From the NCBI GenBank assembly GCA_943324025.2, contig CALPKA020000002.1, positions 1-20,600 on the forward strand: a stretch of DNA of 20,600 bases, given 5' to 3'. The translations under genes were made by a program, and so were the position numbers. Origin of the DNA: Bifidobacterium breve. Its GTDB lineage: Bacteria; Actinomycetota; Actinomycetes; Nanopelagicales; Nanopelagicaceae. The notes beneath the pieces are model-generated. The model searched no databases. It was not told where the DNA came from and saw nothing but the letters and a program-made list of their open reading frames with translations. Shown here piece after piece: positions 14,171-20,600 of this stretch (positions are counted from its first letter, which is position 1; the number at the start of each line of letters is the position of its first letter).

Positions 14171-14977
14171 ATGAGTAAGAAGCGTGGCGGCAAAATGCCA
14201 CTGCTAGATCACATTAGAGAATTTCGAAGCCGTCTTCTCAAATCTATTCTAGGTATTTTTCTTTTTGCCACATTTGGATGGTATTTCTATCAAAAAATCG
14301 TCAGATTGTTGACCTTACCATTTTGCGATTTGGGAGCTGCCAATCAACCATCAGAAGGCCAATGTGGAGATTTGTACGTAAATGGAATTCTTGGTCCGTT
14401 TAATCTTCAAGTAAAGATCTCATTACTTACAGGAATTATTTTGTCGGCACCTGTTTGGATATACCAATTGTGGTCCTTTATTACACCTGCGTTGCATAAA
14501 AAAGAGAGAAAAATCGCTCTTTTGTTTGCAAGTATCGCCACACCACTTTTTGCTACGGGTGCTCTGCTTGCCTACTTACTTTTGCCTCATGCTGTTGATG
14601 TACTTCTTGGTTTCACTCCAGATAATCTTGGCAACCTTATTAGGTTTGACGAGTATTTAGATTTTGTTTTAAGGCTTATATTGATATTCGGATTAGCTTT
14701 TGTGCTCCCTCTCTTCCTGGTGGCTTTAAATCTCCTTGGTGTTATGTCAGGAAGGTCAATTTTGAAACCGTGGAGAATTGCGGTATTTCTCTGTTTCCTT
14801 TTCACAGCAACTTTTACTCCAACACCTGATCCGATCACAATGACGCTACTTGCAATTCCTTTGTGTCTTATCTATTTTTTGAGTGGGTTATTCGCTCTTT
14901 TAATGGATAAACGAAAAGCAAAAGGGCAAAGTGTGGATATTGGGGCAACAGCTATAGATAAACCTGAAAATATTTAA
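14171..14977 (+). CDS. tatC: Sec-independent translocase subunit TatC
   Basis: Polytopic receptor of the twin-arginine translocase, which binds the RR signal peptide together with TatB-like partners. The 268 residues predict six membrane segments (about 22-40, 76-98, 115-138, 162-188, 201-216 and 219-246). The N-terminal MPLLDHIREFRSRLL motif and the segment APVWIYQLWSFITPALHKKERK match the conserved signal-peptide-binding region of the family; P219 to P221 fit the loop before helix six. The first periplasmic loop holds two cysteines (C52, C65) that could form a disulfide. It ends in a 1-nt overlap (TAATG) with the lipid kinase gene. Length is normal and the family assignment is secure. Confidence 0.96.
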   Translation: MSKKRGGKMPLLDHIREFRSRLLKSILGIFLFATFGWYFYQKIVRLLTLPFCDLGAANQPSEGQCGDLYVNGILGPFNLQVKISLLTGIILSAPVWIYQLWSFITPALHKKERKIALLFASIATPLFATGALLAYLLLPHAVDVLLGFTPDNLGNLIRFDEYLDFVLRLILIFGLAFVLPLFLVALNLLGVMSGRSILKPWRIAVFLCFLFTATFTPTPDPITMTLLAIPLCLIYFLSGLFALLMDKRKAKGQSVDIGATAIDKPENI

Positions 14978-15858
14978 TGTATTTGATCGTTGTAAATTCA
15001 AAATCTGGCAAGGGGCATGCTAGAAGTAGAGCTAGTGAATTCGTAGATTTATGTGCGAAGAATGGTATTAGATACAAAGTGCTGGATAAAAACTCAGCCG
15101 AAGAGACAGTTATTGAGATAAAAAAGGAAATTCTAAATCCTGAATACAAAGTTATCGTTGCTGTTGGCGGGGACGGACTTGTGAATATGTGTCTTCAGCA
15201 TGTGGCTCAGAAACCGATATCTCTGGGTGTTTTACCTGCAGGCACGGGCAATGATTTTGCAAGAGCTGTAGGTGCATATAAAAAAAGCACCGAGGAAATT
15301 TTTTTTAAGTTGTTACAATCCAAGCCTGACTTCATTGATTTAGGGTTGATTCAGAGCAATACGCTTAAGCATTGGTACGTGCAAGTTCTTAGCACTGGAT
15401 TTGATGCCCTAGTTAATAGTCAAGCTAATGAAATCAAGTGGCCCAAAGGAAAATCTAAATACACTATTGCAACGATTTTAACTCTAGCTCGTTTCAAACC
15501 GATAGCTTATCGATTAACTATAGATAATAAGGTAATCGAAGAAGATGCGATGCTACTTTCGGTAGCAAATGGTGAAACCTATGGTGGTGGAATGAGAATA
15601 TGTCCAAATGCTTCCAATTCCGATGGAGAATTTGATGTTCTCCTGGTTAGACCAGTTTCAAAGCTTGTTTTGTTAACCATTTTCCCAAAGGTTTTTTTTG
15701 GTAGACATATACCTCATCCAAAGATTGATGTATACAGAGGTAAAGATGTTGCTATATCAGGTAAAACTAAAGCTTTTGCCGATGGTGAATATATAGATGA
15801 TCTACCAATTCGTATTCAAAACATTCAAAACAGTTTGAGTACCTGGTTATTTGTATGA
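14977..15858 (+). CDS. Diacylglycerol/sphingosine kinase-family lipid kinase
   Basis: A soluble or membrane-associated kinase of the DAGK catalytic family (DgkB/YegS type), which phosphorylates diacylglycerol or a related lipid with ATP. The 293 residues include the N-terminal VVNSKSGKG, the nucleotide-binding GGDG (64-67; followed by Leu-Val-Asn where Thr-Val/Leu-Asn is commoner), the LPAGTGNDFAR motif (86-96), and the C-terminal domain with NGETYGGGMRICPNAS and DGEFDVLLV. All main motifs are intact. The exact lipid is not decided by sequence. A lipid kinase between tatC and helY is a recurring actinobacterial arrangement. It overlaps tatC by 1 nt and helY by 4 nt. Confidence 0.9.
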   Translation: MYLIVVNSKSGKGHARSRASEFVDLCAKNGIRYKVLDKNSAEETVIEIKKEILNPEYKVIVAVGGDGLVNMCLQHVAQKPISLGVLPAGTGNDFARAVGAYKKSTEEIFFKLLQSKPDFIDLGLIQSNTLKHWYVQVLSTGFDALVNSQANEIKWPKGKSKYTIATILTLARFKPIAYRLTIDNKVIEEDAMLLSVANGETYGGGMRICPNASNSDGEFDVLLVRPVSKLVLLTIFPKVFFGRHIPHPKIDVYRGKDVAISGKTKAFADGEYIDDLPIRIQNIQNSLSTWLFV

Positions 15859-18197
15859 CTTTAACACCATCAGAGAATTATGCGCGAGTGAAGGCTATAT
15901 CTAAGTTTCCTAAAACAAAGAAGTTTTCCGAAAGTTTCCCATTTGAATTAGATGATTTCCAGATTAAAGCCTGTCATGCACTGGAACAAGGTAAGGGGGT
16001 ATTAGTGGCCGCACCGACAGGAGCTGGAAAAACAATTGTTGGCGAATTCGCTGTTGATTTAGTGATTAATTCTTCCGGCAAATGTTTTTACACAACGCCA
16101 ATTAAGGCGCTTAGTAACCAAAAATACTCAGAGCTTTGCCAAAAATATGGTGAAGATCGAATTGGTTTACTCACAGGTGATGTATCAAATAATTCTGAAG
16201 CTCAGATTGTTGTGATGACCACAGAAGTGCTGCGTAATATGATTTATTCAAACTCACCAACTATTTCAGATCTGAAATATGTAGTGATGGATGAAGTTCA
16301 TTATTTAGCGGATAAATTCAGGGGAGCAGTTTGGGAAGAGATCCTCATCCATTTATCTGACGCCGTGCAGGTTATATCCCTCTCTGCCACAGTTTCAAAT
16401 GCTGAAGAGTTTGGTGAATGGCTCCAAACCGTACGCGGTGAAACTGAGATTATTGTTAGTGAAATTAGGCCCGTTCCTTTGTACCAACATGTTTTGTTTG
16501 GTAATCGTTTGCTCGATCTATTTGGAGAAAATCTAAGGTTAAATCCTGAACTAACTCGTCTGGAGAGAGATACTTATCGCCAAGTAAAAGGAAATTGGAG
16601 AGATAAACCTAAGGGCCCAAGACCTTTATCTAGACCCGAGATAATTGAAAAACTTGATAGAGAAAGTTTATTACCTGCTATTACCTTCATTTTCTCGAGG
16701 AACAACTGTGATGCAGCTGTTAGGCAGTGTTTGGCTGCTGGCTTGAAGCTAACAAACACTGAAGAACGTTCTGAGATTCGAAGAGTTATATCCCGAAATA
16801 TAAAGAATTTGGCTGAAGAAGATCTGGTAGTGCTTGGATACTATGAATGGGCAGATGCATTAGAGCGAGGTATCGCAGCACATCACGCAGGTTTACTTCC
16901 CGCCTTTAAAGTAACTGTTGAAGAATTGTTCCAGCGAGGATTTGTTAAGGCGGTATTTGCAACTGAAACTTTGGCGCTAGGGATAAACATGCCTGCTAGA
17001 ACCGTTGTTCTTGAAAAACTTAGTAAATGGAATGGTGAAGGTCATGTTGCAATTTCCCCAGGTGAATACACCCAATTAACTGGCCGCGCAGGTAGACGTG
17101 GTATCGACATTGAAGGAAATGCAGTAATTTTATGGAACAATGATTTGGATTCAACATCTGTTGGGGGATTAGCTTCAACGCGAACTTATCCTTTGAAAAG
17201 TTCATTTAAACCAACCTATAACATGAGCATTAATTTGATATCTCAATTCGGGTCTCAGCGAGCTAGAACTTCTTTGGAATCTTCTTTAGCGCAGTTCCAA
17301 GCTGACAAAGCAGTAGTCGGGCTTGCCAAGCAAATTAGAAAAAATGAAACAACTAGGGATTCACTTTATAAGGATTCAACCTGCCATCTTGGAGACTTCC
17401 CTGAATATGCCCAAATGCGAGGCAAAATTAAAAATTTAGAAACTGATGGAAAGCGTCATAAAAGGAAACGCCATGAGATTGAGGAAGAAATTGGATATAT
17501 CCGGAAGGAGATGAAAAATCATCCATGTCATTCCTGTCCTGACAGAGAAAACCACTCACGGTATACAGAAAAAGCTCTTAGATTACAGCGAGAAATTGAT
17601 GGATTAAGCGATCGAATTAATGCTAGAACCAACGTTATTGCCCGTAGATTTGATCTTATCAAGATAATTTTGAATAAATTTGGGTATATTGAAAATGATA
17701 CGATTACTAAATCTGGAAAAATGCTAGCAAAGATTTATGGTGAAACTGATTTGCTGATAGCTGAATCAATTAGGTCTGGAGTATTCGATGAGCTTGGACC
17801 GGCAGATCTAGTGTCAGTTATATCAAGCTTCATATACGAATCAAGAAATGATGAAGGCGATAAAATTCCACGAGGTGTGGTTCAAGAGTCCTTGGCAAAA
17901 ATATCGAAGATTTATGGCAACATTCATGAAATAGAGAGCGAACATAATCTTGTTCCAATGAGAGCACCTGATTTTGGTTTTTGCTGGGCGTCTCATCGAT
18001 GGGCAAGCAATCATTCTCTAACCTCAGTGTTAAAAGGTTCTGAACTAACTGTTGGTGATTTTGTGAGGTCCATGAAGCAGATAATTGACCTTTTAAGGCA
18101 GCTGCGATCTGCTGCTCCCGATCTACAACCAGTCATTGATCAAGCATTGAATAAAATTGATCGAGGCGTAATTGCTTATTCAGGTGCTGCAATATGA
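15855..18197 (+). CDS. helY: Ski2-like DEVH-box helicase HelY
   Basis: An ATP-dependent RNA/DNA helicase of superfamily 2, related to yeast Ski2/Mtr4 and to mycobacterial HelY (Rv2092c). The 780 residues contain a Q-motif-like DDFQ (33-36), Walker A APTGAGKT (53-60), DEVH (146-149), motif III SAT (177-179) and motif VI TGRAGRRG (near 409-416). The second half has a Cys/His insertion, C558-x2-C561 in HPCHSCPDRENH, kept in the HelY family as I know it, within a Lys/Arg-rich coiled stretch (about 510-600), and a C-terminal DSHCT-like helical domain. It is somewhat shorter than mycobacterial HelY, about 900 residues. Overlaps of 4 nt on both sides tie it to the lipid kinase and the exonuclease gene. 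A role in RNA decay or repair is likely but not settled. Confidence 0.94.
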   Translation: MTLTPSENYARVKAISKFPKTKKFSESFPFELDDFQIKACHALEQGKGVLVAAPTGAGKTIVGEFAVDLVINSSGKCFYTTPIKALSNQKYSELCQKYGEDRIGLLTGDVSNNSEAQIVVMTTEVLRNMIYSNSPTISDLKYVVMDEVHYLADKFRGAVWEEILIHLSDAVQVISLSATVSNAEEFGEWLQTVRGETEIIVSEIRPVPLYQHVLFGNRLLDLFGENLRLNPELTRLERDTYRQVKGNWRDKPKGPRPLSRPEIIEKLDRESLLPAITFIFSRNNCDAAVRQCLAAGLKLTNTEERSEIRRVISRNIKNLAEEDLVVLGYYEWADALERGIAAHHAGLLPAFKVTVEELFQRGFVKAVFATETLALGINMPARTVVLEKLSKWNGEGHVAISPGEYTQLTGRAGRRGIDIEGNAVILWNNDLDSTSVGGLASTRTYPLKSSFKPTYNMSINLISQFGSQRARTSLESSLAQFQADKAVVGLAKQIRKNETTRDSLYKDSTCHLGDFPEYAQMRGKIKNLETDGKRHKRKRHEIEEEIGYIRKEMKNHPCHSCPDRENHSRYTEKALRLQREIDGLSDRINARTNVIARRFDLIKIILNKFGYIENDTITKSGKMLAKIYGETDLLIAESIRSGVFDELGPADLVSVISSFIYESRNDEGDKIPRGVVQESLAKISKIYGNIHEIESEHNLVPMRAPDFGFCWASHRWASNHSLTSVLKGSELTVGDFVRSMKQIIDLLRQLRSAAPDLQPVIDQALNKIDRGVIAYSGAAI

Positions 18198-19096
18198 CAT
18201 TAATGCTTCTAGATAGTGCATCGTTATGGTATCGAGCATATTTTGGGATGCCAGATACATTAGTTTCTCCCAGCGGTCTACAGGTGAATGCCATAAGAGG
18301 ATATTTAGATATGACCTCGAAGTTAATTAATTTATATAAACCTAATCGAATTGTTGCCTGTCTTGAAGGAGACTGGCGTCCATCTTGGCGGGTTGAATTG
18401 TTTCCAGATTATAAAATGAACCGGCTAGATGAATCAGGTGAAGAGGAAGAACCGGACACTTTATCTCCGCAGATACCCATTCTTTTGGATTTGTTGGAAT
18501 CTTTAGGATTGCCGATGCTGGGTGTGGATGATTACGAAGCAGATGATTTGATGGCCACTTTCGCTGTAAATCAACCAGGGCCTGTCCGGATAGTTACTGG
18601 CGATCGTGATTTGTTCCAATTAGTAGATGATAAACGTGATGTAAAAGTGGTTTATTTGGCGAAAGGTATCGCTAACCATGATTTGGTAGATTTAAAGTGG
18701 ATTGAGCAAAAGTATGAAATCCCAGGCGATAGATATGGATTATTCGCAATGATTAGAGGTGATGCATCAGATGGCCTGCCGGGAATTAAAGGAATAGGCG
18801 AAAAGGGAGCAGCCTCAATTGCAAAGCAATTCACAAACCTTGATGATGTTATGAAAGCTGCAACTAACGATGATGAAAGATTGACGACCAATATCCGTAA
18901 AAAATTACTAGAAAGTGCTGAATATGCCAAAATTGCCCCTAAATTGGTTGGCTGTGCAATAGATGTTTCGATACCTGAAATGACAATCGATTTACCGAAA
19001 AAACCATTAGATACAAAGAAAATTCAAGGGATAAAAGAAGAGTTTGGACTTGGCACTAGTGTTGATCGAATTATGAATGCACTCGGTTGGATTTAG
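18194..19096 (+). CDS. Stand-alone 5'-3' exonuclease (Pol I N-domain/FEN family)
   Basis: A structure-specific 5' nuclease related to the N-terminal domain of DNA polymerase I and corresponding to Rv2090 of M. tuberculosis. The 300 residues show the metal-binding acids: D7 in MLLDSAS, D60 in LEGDWRP, the DDYEADD cluster (112-118; E115, D117, D118), D137/D139 in TGDRDLFQLV, and D190/D193 in RGDASDGLPG. The helix-3-turn-helix GLPGIKGIGEKGAA (194-207) binds DNA backbone. The residues YK (73-74) and R77 of the clamp region are kept. The family acts on flaps and 5' ends in Okazaki-fragment or repair processing. It shares an ATGA overlap with helY, suggesting a helicase-nuclease pairing. Its stop codon directly abuts the lnt ATG. 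Confidence 0.94.
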   Translation: MTLMLLDSASLWYRAYFGMPDTLVSPSGLQVNAIRGYLDMTSKLINLYKPNRIVACLEGDWRPSWRVELFPDYKMNRLDESGEEEEPDTLSPQIPILLDLLESLGLPMLGVDDYEADDLMATFAVNQPGPVRIVTGDRDLFQLVDDKRDVKVVYLAKGIANHDLVDLKWIEQKYEIPGDRYGLFAMIRGDASDGLPGIKGIGEKGAASIAKQFTNLDDVMKAATNDDERLTTNIRKKLLESAEYAKIAPKLVGCAIDVSIPEMTIDLPKKPLDTKKIQGIKEEFGLGTSVDRIMNALGWI

Positions 19097-20482
19097 ATGC
19101 ATTATTTATTGGCAATTTTTTTTGGTGGAATAGCATCGTTTGCCTTTGAACCATTGGGTTATTGGTATTGCGCTTTGTTTGGGATAGCCGGTTGGTATTG
19201 GGTTTTAACGCAGCATAGATTGAGACAAAGAGTTTTCATTTCGTATCTTTTTGGGTTATCGATACTTCTTCCTACTCAGCACTGGACCGGAATCTATGTT
19301 GGAAATCTACCCTGGCTAATTCTTTGCTTTGGTCAAGCTTTGATATTTATTCTGCCAGCCCTTTTGATGAGAAGAAACCACAGGGCAAATCAATTTATAT
19401 TTCCGCTTAGCTATGTAACCATTGAATTATTGTTACGAACCGTTCCATTTACAGGATTTGGTTGGAGTCGTTTAAGTCTGACACAAACTGATTCTCCATA
19501 TGATTCTATTTATCGGCAGATCGGGTTGGCTGGAATGGCATTGGTTATTGCCACCATAGTGGTTCTAAGAAATATTAAACACATCTTAATTCTTGCAGTC
19601 ATCTTAACTTCAATCTATTTCATTCCAGATAATGTAATTGAAGGTAAACCAATTAAAGTGGCTTTAGTTCAAGGGGGAGTGGTTAATTTAGGTTTGGATT
19701 TCAATAATAAACCAAGAGAAGTATTTATGCGTCATTTGAATCAAACAACCTTTTCAATCTCTCCTTCTGCAGTGGATCTAATAATTTGGCCGGAGAATGC
19801 TGTTGATGTAGATGTGTTTAGAAATGATGATATTCGGATTCAGATAGAAAATCTTTCTCAAGATTTGGATACACCGATTCTTGTTGGGGCGGTAACAAGA
19901 AGCTCTCAGGGGTTGAATAACCAAGCAATACTTTTTGAACCTAAAATCTCACAGACCTACAGCAAAAGGTATTTAACGCCATTTGGCGAATATTTACCTT
20001 TGCGATCAGTTGCCGCAAGTGTTTCAAAATACGCCACTAGAATCGATGATTTTTATCCTGGTAAAGAATTCATAACTTTCAATGTGAATGGCGTGAAATT
20101 CAATTCTTTAATCTGTTATGAGTTGATTAATGACAGTTTCACCAAAGAAAATGTTAATGATTTTCTCGTTATCCAAACAAATAACGCCACATTTGGTGAT
20201 ACTGCACAGTTAGATCAGCAGCTAAACATTGCTCGAGTTAGGGCTATTGAGTCTGGGCGAGGCGTTGCGTATGTGTCTACCACTGGTATCACCTCCTTTA
20301 TTGACGCAAACGGCAAGGTTACTAATTTTTTAGAAAAGTTTGAGCCTGGAACATTAATAAAAGAGATTACAACCATATCTGGTCAAACAAATGCTCAAAA
20401 AATTGGTTTTTTGGTAGAAAGTATTTCATTAGGGTTCTTTGTGTTGATCCTTGGGTATAGAAGTTGGAAGATGGATGTTTAA
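19097..20482 (+). CDS. lnt: Apolipoprotein N-acyltransferase
   Basis: Transfers an acyl chain from phospholipid to the N-terminal cysteine of lipoproteins at the membrane. The 461 residues have five to six N-terminal membrane segments (within about 1-180), a periplasmic nitrilase-like domain (about 185-430) and a last transmembrane helix (about 435-455). The catalytic triad is intact: E233 in IIWPENAVD, K290 in YSKRYLTPFGEY and C340 in LICYEL; E298 matches the extra essential Glu of E. coli Lnt. The segment NIARVRAIESGRG is also typical. The start has no gap after the exonuclease stop. In M. tuberculosis Lnt is fused to the mannosyltransferase Ppm1 (Rv2051c); here the two are separate genes overlapping by 8 nt. 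The FKBP lipoprotein in this window is a candidate substrate. Confidence 0.94.
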   Translation: MHYLLAIFFGGIASFAFEPLGYWYCALFGIAGWYWVLTQHRLRQRVFISYLFGLSILLPTQHWTGIYVGNLPWLILCFGQALIFILPALLMRRNHRANQFIFPLSYVTIELLLRTVPFTGFGWSRLSLTQTDSPYDSIYRQIGLAGMALVIATIVVLRNIKHILILAVILTSIYFIPDNVIEGKPIKVALVQGGVVNLGLDFNNKPREVFMRHLNQTTFSISPSAVDLIIWPENAVDVDVFRNDDIRIQIENLSQDLDTPILVGAVTRSSQGLNNQAILFEPKISQTYSKRYLTPFGEYLPLRSVAASVSKYATRIDDFYPGKEFITFNVNGVKFNSLICYELINDSFTKENVNDFLVIQTNNATFGDTAQLDQQLNIARVRAIESGRGVAYVSTTGITSFIDANGKVTNFLEKFEPGTLIKEITTISGQTNAQKIGFLVESISLGFFVLILGYRSWKMDV

Positions 20483-20600
20483 AGTTCTAATCGTAATCCC
20501 GACTTTTAATGAATCTGAATCTATTGCTGAACTTATTCAACGAATTATTAAGATGAGAGATGTAGTGTCTAACCAATACCACTTAGATTTACTCGTGGTT
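20475..20600 (+). CDS. Polyprenol-phosphate mannosyltransferase (GT2 family), 5' end only
   Basis: The ATG at 20475 opens 42 codons to the window edge, reading MFKVLIVIPTFNESESI. The VIPTFNE motif is the start of a GT-A fold family 2 glycosyltransferase. Lying directly behind lnt, it is most likely the Ppm1/dolichyl-phosphate-mannose-synthase type, which makes polyprenyl-phosphate-mannose for lipoglycans and for protein mannosylation. The catalytic DxD lies outside the window, so the exact subfamily rests on context. The start lies inside the end of lnt (8-nt overlap), indicating coupled translation. Confidence 0.82.
   Translation, partial: MFKVLIVIPTFNESESIAELIQRIIKMRDVVSNQYHLDLLVV

Noticed and set aside
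1..20600. Mobile elements, CRISPR arrays, phage or horizontally acquired islands
   Set aside because: No transposase, integrase, direct-repeat array or terminal inverted repeats were seen. All genes belong to ordinary actinobacterial housekeeping families, and the base composition looks uniform by eye.

Overview
The window reads as a stretch of core chromosome from a low-GC, gene-dense actinobacterium. The actinobacterial assignment rests on several markers: mycothiol ligase (mshC), the mshC-linked families MSMEG_4193, DUF3090 and SCO1664, the PafB/PafC regulator pair, a HelY-type helicase, a TrmI tRNA methyltransferase, and an Lnt next to a polyprenol-phosphate mannose synthase. The AT-rich bias, near-absence of intergenic DNA and gene content resemble streamlined aquatic lineages such as the acI/Nanopelagicales group. 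That placement is an inference; no 16S gene is present. I see no insertion sequence, phage gene, CRISPR array or transfer signature.

Left end (1-1036, minus strand): a tRNA-Leu(GAG), adenine phosphoribosyltransferase (apt) and thymidine kinase (tdk, cut by the window edge) form a tight leftward unit for nucleotide salvage. Next come an M20 metallopeptidase (plus, 1100-2419) and an aldo/keto reductase (minus, 2420-3358) that converge with no intervening base.

Mycothiol and methionine region (3408-11574, plus): a histidine phosphatase, DUF3090, the kinase-like SCO1664 protein and mshC are chained by overlaps or short gaps. Then comes cobalamin-dependent methionine synthase (metH), followed by a HAD phosphatase and trmI, again with 4-nt and 1-nt overlaps. 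In Mycobacterium tuberculosis the same families lie in the same broad neighbourhood (Rv2135c-Rv2133c, mshC Rv2130c, metH Rv2124c, trmI Rv2118c).

Junction (11575-13944): after trmI one expects the proteasome/pupylation genes (mpa/arc, dop, pup, prcB, prcA, pafA). None is here. There is only an FKBP-type lipoprotein on the opposite strand, followed directly by pafB and pafC. The flanks of the classical locus are kept while its centre is missing. This is the most striking feature of the window.

Right arm (13974-20600, plus): tatA, tatC, a diacylglycerol-kinase-family lipid kinase, the Ski2-like helicase helY, a stand-alone 5'-3' exonuclease, lnt and the start of a polyprenol-phosphate mannosyltransferase are packed with gaps of 5 nt or less, or overlaps of 1-8 nt. 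They look like one operon mixing protein export, lipoprotein maturation, lipid phosphorylation and nucleic-acid processing.

Regulation: several first genes of units have a TANNNT box ending 5-7 nt before the start codon, with little or no Shine-Dalgarno sequence. This fits leaderless transcripts, which are common in actinobacteria. No gene-free stretch exceeds 300 bases; the longest gap between any two genes is about 60 nt (1037-1099).
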